Positions 21,747-33,400 of a DNA stretch of 64,000 nucleotides are shown piece after piece. The stretch's first letter is position 1. Every line of letters starts with the position of its first letter. The DNA is from Euryodendron excelsum (lineage: Eukaryota > Streptophyta > Magnoliopsida > Ericales > Pentaphylacaceae): contig CM065390.1 in the NCBI GenBank assembly GCA_033060915.1, positions 16,173,001 through 16,237,000 of the forward strand, read 5' to 3'. The notes beneath the pieces are model-generated. The model was given only the letters and a program-made list of their open reading frames with translations, was not told where the DNA came from and searched no databases. A program made the translations under genes and the position numbers.

Positions 21747-24479
21747 TAATATAAAATTAAATATAATATTTACAAAAAAAATAATATAAAAATATTTAGA
21801 ATACTAGTATGATTACTAAATTATTAATACTACACAATATCTTATTAAAAAAATTATATATTATTAAATAATAAAATTTGAGAACATGAAAATTACTAGA
21901 AATTTATGAGAACTGAGTTTGTGAAGAATTTTCCATGAAATTTTTAAGAGTTTCTAATAAGTTTCTTGAAATTAAGTTAAGAGTATTGGAAACGCATTGG
22001 AATCATCTCCTAAAAGCTGCTCCTAAGATATGGTAAGTATTTCGTTTCAATTTTGGAAGAGTTTTTTTTCCTCTGGAAAAGAGTTTCCTAATAACTATGT
22101 TTTAAACACCGCTGAATCTAATAATAAATTTTCTCCTTTCCCTTTTTCCTTTTTTTAAGTAACAATGACTTCTATCTAATGACTTTTGATATTGTTTGAC
22201 AGGAGCACTAACATCACGTTCGGAAGTTGGGGAAGAAAGGAAAAGAAAAAAAAAAAATAATTTTTATTCATTTTCTTGTTTGGTTTTATTTAGAAGAGAA
22301 AGTGGAAAAAATACTGGAATATTTGAAAAATGGGTTCACTAAAGAAAATGTTTTTCTTTCACTTTGTTTTCATTTCTTTCTCTTCCTTTCCTTTTCCCTT
22401 TTCTTTGCCTTCCGCAAGTTTTAAACATGCTCTAAGTAACTTAAGTCTAGAGTGAGTATAATTGCTGTTACTTGGGACTTTGAGAGTAAGCATAATTAAA
22501 GTACAAGTAATGTTATACAAATATATATATATATATATTAATACCAAAGTGTTGTTGTCACGTCATTCTAGTGAAATATTCAGTGCAAAATTATGTAAGA
22601 ACAAAATTTTCTTTAAAATAGAGGATACTAGGCACAATTTTCTTTAAGATTGGGTGGACTCCAAAATACGGTTTTACATTGAGATAATGACAGGGGAAGA
22701 AATAAATATTGACCTAAATTTAGATAATAGGAAAAGATGATTTAGTTGTGGTTTAAACTTTAAAGATATGACACTTAAATGCAAAAAAAATGGTGCAACA
22801 AAATCCCTGAGTTTAATCCCAAATAATCAACTAAATTTCACGTTAAGAGTTGGCAATTGATCTCAAAATTTCACAATTTTTCTGACATCTTAACCAACAC
22901 AAAATAAAAAATCATCAAAGTAAGCCCATGTTGAGAATACGCCCTTAATCAAGGCATAATTTATATAGTCTTAAACATAGAAGTGTACTGAGCCGGCCAC
23001 ACTCGTAAACATTTAAACTTTATTTGGTTTTAGGGTTTGATGAGGAAAAGACAAAGGAGAAGAAAATGAAATGACTTGTAATGAACAAGTACACGTAATT
23101 TCATTTCTTTCCATTTTCTTTCCTTAGGATTAGCCATTCAAGAGAGCTTTTGTGCCTCTCATCATAAATTTTTATTGAGAATTTACAATTTCGTAAGCTT
23201 AAACTTAGAAGCTTATTAGGGCTTTTGTAAGGTGATTAATCGGCATAAGGGCTAGGAATAATTCCGCTTCTGACTTTTGTAGATAGTATTACCAACAAAA
23301 AAAAAAAAAAAGAAAAAGAAAAAGAAGAAAAAAAGGGTTGATTCTTGGGTTAGGTAGAGTACCCAAAGGAAGTTGGGTCTTCCAGGCCCCAAAGTTAATT
23401 TAAACTTTCCCAACCCAACCCAACCCCAGGTTCATCATTTCGCCGAAGCCCATGAATTTGCTTAAATTTCACCAATTTGACTAAGGGCCTCGATGCATTT
23501 TTTTTAGAACATTTCTCCTAAACCTGTTTTATTAAAACTGTGAATGTTTTGAGAATATGGTGTTTCTTGTTGTTTTTATGTCTTGCTGGAAAACAGAAAA
23601 TAAAAGTAGTGGTGTTTTCTGAAAACTAATTCTGTTTTAACTTAGTTTTCAAAAAACGACTTTTTAGAACAATGACTGAAATGATCTATTCTTTGTTTTC
23701 TGTAACTCCGAGAACAAAATTTTTTTTTTTAAAAACTCAACCAAACATAATGAGCTTCCTTCTTTGCTTTTATGTTTCTTCAACTGTCAATAGCTATTCC
23801 CTAGGAGACGAAAAAAAAATGTTTTTTTTCAGAGAAACTGCGCTCTAATGTTCAAACTGTTGAATTGCAATGTAATCCTTTTCAAATTTTCAAATCCAAG
23901 TGGTTAAATTCTCAAATCCTAATTTAAACTAATAATTAATTGGCACGTGTATTGTTATGATATTCAAAAAAATAATAATACATGATTTTTTTTTTGTTAG
24001 TTAATCCTGACATCCATGGCTATAGTTGCAGACTCACACAGCAACTCAAACCAGAAAATTTTTAAGTGCCGAGCAATTTCAAGAACCATAAGAAAGTTTT
24101 CAGAAGAAGAGTAAAGCATGATGAATTCAAACCCATTACTCATTTCTGCAAAAAGAATTCCCAAAACTGGGAATTACAAAGAACGAAAAAAAAACAAGAT
24201 GAAAGAGACAACACTGAACCCAACACCTATCGATCTCGAAGACCTAAGCATCGCTAAAACTCAACCCTGAGCCTAAACATCCATTAATCCCTACCGCTTT
24301 TCCAGTACTCTCATTTCAATCCTTCTCGCTACTTAGCTAAATTGTGACTTGTCTATTACTTCTATCCCCCATATTACATCTCTGTACAATGAACCAATGA
24401 ACATAGATATTTAAACCCAAAATAAAAGAAAAAGTAAGAGATAACACGAGAGTAACAGAGGAGAGCGAAGGCAGTGGCC

Positions 24480-26880
24480 TCAATTGTACTCCACTGAAGG
24501 GTTGATGTTTGGAATGAGTTCCGGCGGGGTGGCGGCTGAGGTGGTGGTGGCAGCCATAGCCACGGAGGTGTTATCGCCGGCCTTGCATCTCATCTCGATG
24601 ACCTTCTTGTGAGAATTGGAGTGCAACGACGGAACAAACGTCGGACTTGCGGCAGGCCTGTACTCGGGGAAGAGTCGGCCGGACTTGTGACGGACCCCAC
24701 ATGCATTGCAGAGGGTTTTTGGTCCCATTGGCCCTGCCCTCCATTGCGGCGTCTTGGTTATCTCGCAATGCATGCATTTCCTAACAGTTTGGGATGGCGG
24801 ATTTTGATTCTTCTCCACAGGACCCAATGGGAGCGACCATTTTATTTTCTTTTTCTTCTTACTCTCTGCTGCAGCCCCAGCTGCCTTTGGTATTTTTTTT
24901 AGAGGATGAGACTCCGCGAAATTTGCGGATTCTGAGGAAGTTACCGGAGCCGGGAATGACTGGTGGGGGTTCTCGGCGACAGAGGAGGTCGGGGAGATAA
25001 GTTGAATTGCTGGGCGGGGATTGAAGGTGGCGGGGCGAGGGCGCTTGCTACGAGCACGCTGAGCGCCGCGTTGAGTTGGGCTGGGCGGCAGTGTCTTTCC
25101 CCCTGAGCAGGAGCTGCTGCTGCTGCTGCTCTCGAGAACAGAGACGGGACTGGAAGTTCGGAACTGATTGTGAGCCAACAACTCCTTGTTGATGGAAGAG
25201 TTATCTTTATCAAGGGTCATTCCTCCAACAGAGAACGAATCCTCCACAAAGTTCGATAGCCATTCGAGCTGTACAATGTCTTCGTACTGAAGAGAAAATA
25301 GAAAACGATGAATCAGACGAAAGCTCGGATTACATATTCAACATTCATCATCATCAACAACAACAATAAAATCAAAGCTAGACAATTGAATAGCAATCCA
25401 GTTTTGGGGGGTCAATAATGGATACTTTCTAACAAACCACAATCAATTCTATAATGACAGAATTTTCAATACATTGCCAGTCCTTTTCAAAAGTTCCAGA
25501 CTGTTTGACAATTGCACAAGTTGCAGACTGGGAAAGGCAATAATTGACGCCATAACCCTACAGGCATAATTTGGTATATTAATGATTCACAGTCATTCAA
25601 TTCGGTGCCAGCGGATATCTCTACAAAAGATTTAAAGCTCCCAACTACGCTCACTAACCCTCCCCGACATCAAGTTCAACAATTAGCAATCACACCATTT
25701 TAGCACCTTCACAATTTCTGCACTAAGTTGAAAGATCAAAATTGACATGAATGGATTTTAGATGGGCCTCAAGCTTAACCAAAGACCAAAACTTCTAACA
25801 GCAGGAAGCGAACTTCCACCAATAAATGTTATGCACCGTTTGAAATAGAAATATAAACATTAATCGCACTTTGACAGAGATATCTAGCACTATGGTTTAT
25901 TCAGCGCAGAGGTGAGGTGGCTCAAACAAACAGTCCAACTTGCCAACAACCCCTACATGGGACGAATGACATATAGACTGAAGGAACCCATAACGGGTAG
26001 GCAATCGTTTGAACTGGCACCCGCTCTCAAAGATTTGAATTTTGAAATCAAACGTATTCAAAATGAGTTTAATTTTAATGCACGGACAGTGTAGAATATT
26101 TTTACACAAATAGACACCAGAATACAATAAGTATTCATGAGTTTTATATTTCTATGTTGTACTTAAATTTAAAAAGACACGTGTCTTGTTGTGGTGTTCT
26201 GCTTATGTAAAAAAATTCTACATTATCACTGTATGAAAACTAAACTCATTCAAAATTCACAGGAGCCTGGATTTCCAGTTTCCACTGCCTTTTTGACTTC
26301 ATCCAGGACCTCATAAATGAAAAATCAAGTTTGTGGATTCATCCAATTAACAACCTGTTAGGAACTTGAGGAAATAAAGGGAAAGGAAGTGTAATTATTT
26401 TTCTTCCTTCTTCTGCAAAAGAAAAGAAGAGAAAAAACAGGCACACCCTGAAAAAAATGATTAATTCAGGATGCTTAGATGGCAGTCAGGAGGGGATAAT
26501 AATGATGTCATAATCAATTTATTATCAGTTGTTTTTATGTAGCAGCCCAAGGGCTATTTTCTGCAACATAATCAGAATATCAGCTAAAATAAAATACTGG
26601 AAATCGGTAGGAAATTGAAGTGAATTAATGGCAACAATTGAATGCTCACCGGAACGGAAAGCTCAGCGGAGAGGTCGGAAGCACTGTTGCTGTTGTTGCC
26701 GGAGAAAATTGGGTCAGAACCCGGCAAAGCATCAGAAGGGTTAGACCAAATGCTCGGAAAATCCTTGCAGCTGCCGGAGCCGAGACCACATTCATTGTCG
26801 GTAGGGAATTCGATAAAGTCTTCAATTTGATCAAAGAAGCTGCCGCAGTCTATCTCATCCATGAAATCAGACCCCATCAT
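24480..26880 (-). CDS. GATA8: GATA zinc-finger transcription factor (GATA8-like), two exons
   Basis: DNA-binding regulator recognising GATA motifs in the nucleus; the Arabidopsis relative GATA8 (BME3) promotes seed germination. Exon 1 is 26650-26880 (77 codons), exon 2 is 24480-25286 (268 codons plus TGA); a 1363-bp phase-0 intron is bounded by CCG|GTGAGC and TTCTCTTCAG|TAC. Protein 345 residues, near the family length. Exon 1 starts MMGSDFMDEIDCGSFFDQIE; the junction reads SVPYEDIVQLEWLSNFVEDS, a hallmark of this subfamily. Then TSSPVSVLESSSSSSS, a basic segment KKKKKIKW, and one class-B finger C248-X2-C251-X18-C270-X2-C273 (CMHCEITKTPQWRAGPMGPK, then LCNACGVRHKSGRLFPEYRP). ATG 26877 is an alternative start. 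The GATA8 call rests on N-terminal and linker resemblance. Confidence 0.95.
26064..26247. mobile_element. MITE inside the GATA intron, with 8-bp target duplication
   Basis: ATTCAAAA occurs at 26056-26063 and 26248-26255, flanking an element that begins TGAGTTTAATTTT and ends AAAACTAAACTC. The arms pair inward through ACAGTGTAGAAT on one side and ATTCTACATTATCACTGT on the other. It is the same terminal family as 4966-5129. An 8-bp duplication suggests a hAT-type derivative; because the end base is shared, the duplication could be counted as 7 bp. Confidence 0.75.
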
Positions 26881-28320
26881 TTTCTTGGTCTTTACTTTTT
26901 AACTTTCCTGAGAAACACACAGAAAATGCCAGAGGAAAGTGATATGAGAGAAATGGCTTTTGGTTGTTTCTTTGTAGCGTGCGCTAGCTGTGCTGAGGGC
27001 CACCTTGTCCTCTCCTGGTGACAGTGTGTCAATGATTCTGGTTCTGGGTCCGGCCGTGTGGCGCATGTTAGCAAAATATTAAATTTTTTTTGTTCTTTTC
27101 TTTGGAATTTTCATAGCCCAAGTTTAAAGATACTGAGAATCTCTACACCGAGTCCAAAGTTACAAACCCTTAAAAGAAAATTCTTCATTTAACACAGAAA
27201 ATCTCAGTGCTCTTTCTGGGAGTTTCCTTCAGGAACCCAAAAATGTTTATACCCCAGTTTGGTTGCCTAGAAAACAGAGAGAAAGTAAAACAAAAGAATT
27301 TGTAAAACAAACCTTGAAGCTTTGTGCAAAGACAACAAAGAACTAGAACGCAGAGAGGGCTTCAGAGATAGCAAAACCCTTAGAACTCAAGTTAAGAACA
27401 GTCTGATACCTGCAAAAAAGAAAGCACAAAGAAATTAGAAGGGGGTAAAATATGGAAAGAGACAGAGAATCTTCATTTCTTAAGTGATTAGTTGGCAACT
27501 AAGAAAATGTAGGAAAAAGAAAGAAAAATCACAACTTTGTACCTTAAATTGTTTAAAACCAACAAAAATTAAAAAGTCCCATTCAAATGAGCTAAATACA
27601 AGTATTTTGCTTATGTGAGTCGAGTTTTTCTTGCTCTTACTGAAAAACAGAACAGAAAAGTGTTCTCAAGTTTTGGGTTTTCCTCTGTTTTCTCAGTAAC
27701 AAAGCAAATGCTAAATATTTTCTACTCCGGAAAGAAAATGCAGGAAAGTTCGAGAAAACTTCTTTCTTGGTCGAGAGAAACCCATTATCAACTCCAATTG
27801 AGACTTGAGAGGCGAAAGGAAATAAAAAATAAAAAATTCTGCCCAGAAATTGGGTACAAGGAATCCCAAAAATGCAGAGTCAAACCTGAGCTTAAACCAA
27901 ACAATTCCCGCCCAAAATTCCTATAAGCGGCTGGTAACTCAAAAAAAATCTTTCCTGGCGATGACTTCGAGATGTAAACCAGTCCAAAACCCAACAAAGC
28001 ACAAGAGACAAAACACCCTAAGAACTCCTACTCTGTTTGAACTCCCTACACCTCCATTATACACTAACACAGTGAGATAGATATAGTGAACGCAGAAGCA
28101 GAGAGAGAGAGAGAGAGAGAGCGAGGGTATGGTGTATGAAATGAGAGAAGGGAGAGAGAGAGAGAAAGCCTAAAAAGGGTGGGAAGAGAGAGCGAGAGAT
28201 ATACGGTTTGGCGTCACGGTAGGTGAGCCTCCTCCTTCATTGCTAGCTGGCTTTTACTATTCCCTCCCTCTCTCCTTCACTGTCGTGATGTTTAAGTCTT
28301 CTTCAATACCTTCCCCACAA
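26881..28320 (-). promoter_or_regulatory. GATA gene 5' leader and promoter, with acceptor-like sites and GA tracts
   Basis: Two good minus-strand acceptors precede the start codon: TTTTTTGCAG|GTATCAG at 27410 and TTTCTCAG|GAAAG near 26909, so the leader is probably spliced; I could not fix the donors. (GA)n tracts lie at 28099-28122 and 28152-28166, which are CT-rich on the transcribed strand and so resemble plant pyrimidine patches near the transcription start. CACTATATCTATC just downstream of the first tract is a weak TATA-like match. Confidence 0.5.
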
Positions 28321-28326
28321 CCCACA

Positions 28327-28328
<2 letters not shown>

Positions 28329-28362
<34 letters not shown>
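28329..28362. repeat. (CT)n microsatellite
   Basis: Uninterrupted CT dinucleotides, about 17 units, upstream of the GATA gene. Confidence 0.95.
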
Positions 28363-28363
<1 letters not shown>

Positions 28364-30314
28364 AACTCCATTCGTTTCTCTCTCCTCTGATTACTTGGTC
28401 CCACACCCCCCACCGCTCCCAACCCACAATTTACACTTTGAATATATACATACATACATATTACATATAAACATGTATACTATTTTTTGGTACTTCTATA
28501 TACATGTATACGCAATACATGTTAATGTATGTACACGTTTAAGAAGCTTAAAAAAGGGAAATGGTAAAAGTATTGGGAGTCGGGACTGAGAAAAGGTCAC
28601 CGAGAAAGGTCGCCGGCCCGGCGAGGAACTGATCCATTTACATATTCATATGCACACACAAAGGGAGATGAAGCTACGTGAATGTTTTCGTTCTTTAAAT
28701 TGAAATTGTAGGTCATATACAATTTAACAGAATTCGCATAAACTTTTACGTTTTAATTTCTAAGAGCATTTTAACACTACTATTTAAAATAGCTTTCATA
28801 AATTATTTTTTAACACTTATTTCAAAAAAAGATAAAAAAAAAAGAGGTGAGAGAAATATAGAGAACAAAATAATAATATTTAAAGTTTAGAGAGTTAAAG
28901 TGAACTCTCTAAAATATAGAGCTTGTTGGAAAATTATTTTTTAAGTTTATTTCTCTTAAATAGTTAAGAAATTCATTTTAGAGAGTTGCTTAAAAATGCT
29001 AAGCAATGTATTATTTCATTAGAATTGGCATAAACTTTTATCGAAGGGCAATTGTCTAAACTATTAATCTCAGTCACCTAAAAGCCAAACCGCAACACAA
29101 CTCCTCTCAAACTTGTGTAATGAGAAATTATTTAATGCTCTTGTAGCGGCATGCCACTCATACTTTTCGGATATTATCGTGAGTCATTCTGTTGTTGGGT
29201 GGATCCTAAGATGTATTTCGCAAGTGTATTCAGGACCCACCTAATGGGAGACTCATTGCATTAGGAGAGTAGTCGAAGGGCATTGCACAATTTTCATTTG
29301 CACTAGTGTTTCAGTTTTTTGAACTCTCCTATAATCATTTTATTAACCTCCATCAAGTTAGTAAATATTGGTTACGATCATTGTATCACATCACCATCTC
29401 ATATGATAGTTGGTACAACGAGCCAATAAACTAGGTTACATAATTATGAAAATTCTAATCATAAAAAATATGGGGTTCAAAATATAAAATTTTTTACCTA
29501 AAATAATATAAGATCTTGATAATTAAGATTTTACATGATTATATAACTAAATGTTATTGGTATTTTGTATTACATCCCTATAATAATGGGTAAAGCAGTT
29601 ATAGTCAATATTTTCTCTCAGGGAATTGTTGACATTGCCACCCATTACAAACAACCACTTTTTCGTCCTTACCTTATTTCTTTAGCAAACTTCAACCCGA
29701 ACTTAGTGAAATTATTGTTAATCTTTTTTCTTTTTTTTTGGGTTAATTGAGCTCCCGCATCATGTGTGTTAAAACTTCTTGTTTATGATGAGACAAAACT
29801 TTTTAAATGTATGTAATTCGTTTGAAGTTTGCTAAAAAATTCGTAATTGTTGAACTTTAAGATTGTTTTATAAATTGTTGGTGAATTGTTTCCGTGAATG
29901 TTGAACTTCTTGTTTACCCTTGTTGAACTGTTAAAACTCCCATTACAAAAAAAAATGGTTTTATAAATTGTTTTTAGGAAATTTTTTTGAAAACACCCTA
30001 GTTTAAGGAAATAATTCTTAATTATTGATCGGGAATGTTCATTATATGTCTTTTAAGATTGTTCCATCTAGTTTATTTTTAAATATTATTTTCGTACAAA
30101 AATAAAAAAGATATGGAAATGATAGTATTTTTAAACTTGCTATTATTTTTGTCTCTCAAAATATAAAAGACAAAAATTGAAAACAAAAATTTTAAGGAAA
30201 GTAAGTAGAGCATGAAATTTTAGAATCTAGAACTATATATACCAGGTTATTTGATATATAGAAATATTCTTTCCCTTAAATACATAAAAAAAATTGTATA
30301 TAAAAATTGACTAA

Positions 30315-30479
30315 TGCTAACATGTGCCCTAAGAGCACATTTTAAGCATACTTTGTTTGGTTGTACAAAGCATTAGAACTTGTGTTTTTAGTGTTGAAAA
30401 TTGTAAAAACACAAGTTTCAATGCTTTGTACAACCAGATAAAGTATGTTTAAAATGTGTCCTTAAGACATATGTTAGCA
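30315..30479. mobile_element. Foldback (hairpin) MITE with about 75-bp arms
   Basis: The left arm TGCTAACATGTGCCCTAAG...TTGTGTTTTTAGTG pairs with the right arm, whose reverse complement reads TGCTAACATATGTCTTAAG...TTGTGTTTTTACAA. Shared blocks include CACATTTTAA, CATACTTT, GGTTGTACAAAGCATT and ACTTGTGTTTTTA. The loop is under about 15 nt, so a transcript would fold into one long stem. No coding capacity and no clear target duplication. Confidence 0.85.
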
Positions 30480-33400
30480 AAACCCATAAAAATTAAATAA
30501 AGAATCTTTCTTCATACTAATTAAAGAATCTTTCTTCTTTCAACTATTTTACCACATGCATTAAAGTTAGCCCATTATACGAGACTCTTGATACCGAGCA
30601 CTTAAAAAAAATCAAATGTACCTAATTATTTTTATATTTCAAATATGTGATAGCCAAGTCGTAACCTTACTAATGTGCTGAACGTTAAAATTTTGACTTG
30701 TCATAACCATTGTTTCAAACATTACATGTAATTAGGGCAAACCTAGGGGCAAGGGGGTTGGTCCGTTGCCTTTTCATTTGAAGATTTATAAGAAATTATT
30801 GCGATGGCCCCTCTAAAACTTTTACATATTTTTTAGTAGCCTGATATTTCCATAGTTCACGGTCCACACTGCACGCATGAGTTGAAAGCTATAAAGACGA
30901 AAAGCTATTCTAAAATGGCCGATAGTTTCATTTTTGTTGCATGAACAACAATTTATGCTTTTTATGAACAAACGATAACGATGATTTTTTGAAATGGTGC
31001 CATTTAATTCAAACAGTTATTTTAACACTAACTTAAAATTATTCCAAACAATCTAAAATCAAAATAAAAAAAGTCAATGCAATTTGAAATGCTTCAGTAA
31101 AAATGGATTAGTTTGTAATGGAACTTAAAAAATGACTACTTGCAAAAAAAAAATAAAAATTAAAGAGTAGTTAAACAGACAATTCAAACTATCTTGTTCT
31201 TTTTTCTTTTTGGTACATCGAAAGGCCAAAAAATTAGAACAAAAAACAAATGGTTTGAAAATGCCACTTAACAAAAACACTTCTCAAATACTGTAAAGGC
31301 AAAAATAAAACTAGTTAAATAAACTGGTTAATAAACTAATCTAAGAAAGCAAAAGTGGGGAAATGATTAATATTTATTAATTTTTGAATTGTTTTTAAGG
31401 AGAGCAAGATAAGTGTGCGGAAGGTTTATGCAAGGAGAGAGGGCTCACAATTTGAACTATTTTATTTACTCCAAAATTGGGAGGAAACAGAGTGAAAATT
31501 CGTTATGCATTTATCTTTTGTACCTCCATTTCATTATAATTATTGTCTAACTAAATAAGAAGAAAGAAATGTCTCCATCTTTTTCCCTTGGTTAATTATT
31601 AGTTAACCAAACAAGAGAAAGGGATACCTCATTCTCCTTCCCGTCCCCCTTATAACATACATTTTATTCAATTTAGAAGATGATTGTGTGTCTATTTGTT
31701 TTTTAAAATTTGGCTCTATTAGCTAAATTATAAAGATTTATTGTTTTAATATTTCAAATCTTTTGGGTAATACCAAGTGGAATAAGGGCGAGACTAAGTG
31801 TCCAAGATAAATTGTTCCACCACATTTTGTTTCGAAATTATTTTATACATAATTTGGTCTTATTCAGTATTTAATTGGATAGGATAGTAGATGAAAAATA
31901 GGTAAGCCCTAGACATTTTTCACTATGGAATTTGTGTCGTATTTGATTCTACTTTTCACTTAATTTTGGAATTAGATTCTTTTACATTATCTACTCCTTT
32001 TCAAGACATACATATGTTTGAGTCATCCAAAAATAGCACTTTTTGATTGGGGTTTCACTTCCTTATCAATTTTATTTTTTGAAAATGATCGAGACCACGT
32101 TTATTAAATTAATTTTGAAATTTGTATGAAAATACTTTAGTTTTAAGAAATAGAAAAAAATGTTTTCTAAACTTCATGAAATCGTTTTTATACGAAAATG
32201 AAAACGATATGAAAATGATTATATTTTTATAGTTTTCATTATTTGAAAACGAAAGCAAAAATTTTGAAAATGATTCCAAAGAAACTCAATGTTCGTTTGA
32301 CTCCAATACCCCATGCAAAGCACCCTATTGAACAAAGATGGAATTCTTGCATTGAAATCCATGACAAAAATAAAATAAATAGAAGAAATCTAATAGCAAA
32401 ATACTGGTAAAAATATATATTCTTATTATCGCTTTCTTCTTTTTTGACAAGATAAACAGTATAACAAAATAGTTTTTTTATTTTAAGTTGTATCGACACT
32501 GTAAAAATAAATAAAAATAGAAGATCAAGCTAACACAGTGGCAAAGCCATCTTTTTAGTTGGACCATTTGGAGTTAACTAATGTTGGGCTATTTTTTTTT
32601 TCTATATTATTAATGAATCTACTGCATGTTTAATGGTAGATATTGAGAGTCGGGCTACTTTTTTTTTTTTAATTATATATTTTTAATGAATCAACTACGT
32701 GTTTAATGGCAAATATTAAGAGTCAAATATAATGGCTGCCTAACAAAAGAATCATAAGGTAATAACTAGAAAGACCAACAAAGCAAACTCCTTAACCATT
32801 AAGGTAATAACTAGTTTATAATACCGATTTGTTTTCTCCTCTCGATAAAATTCGTTTAGATTAGCTTTTTTTACTGGTTTTGTAATCAATTTTTTTCTTG
32901 TTACTAGTTTTTTAAATTTTTTTTCTTTTTATGAGATTTTAGTTTAGATTTTTGACATTTTAAACCAAAATAAAACTAAAATTTAGTGTATAAATATTTT
33001 TTAAAATACTTATACAGCAAAGCTTAGTTATAGAAAAAAAAAAAAAGAATTAATTCGGAGCAAGTTTTAAAATACGGAAGACTTACGAAACTCTAAAATG
33101 GACCTCAAGTCAATTGCTATCATTCAATATGATAATGATATATAGACCGTCCGATTTGTACAGGGTGGCCCCTACGTGTCTCCTTTCACTCAACTAAAAG
33201 GTTATTAAAGGCATAATATCGCACCATCATGACAAATTATTGGACAATTGCTATTTTCATATATTAGACAGATGATAAGACTCATTGCTTTTATTTATTG
33301 GGTCCCATTGAATTGATTTTAGGGCCCTCTTTCCGTTATGGGGTAGTGACAATTGCTACCATGGGAAGCACTGGTTCATTTCTCTTTCCTTTTTTCCAAC

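Larger units (their letters stand above)
15830..24479. other. Long AT-rich intergenic DNA, no gene seen
   Basis: No supported coding exon. Contents noted: a C18 run followed by A8 at 16023-16048, two copies of a long-TIR MITE (16452-16908, 21358-21746), A/T-rich tandem-like decay at 17460-17770 and 19630-20400, a GC-richer island at 19290-19560, (TA)n at 21029-21042 and 22520-22540, and many poly-A/T runs. The segment nearest 24480 is 3' flank of the GATA gene. Confidence 0.7.
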
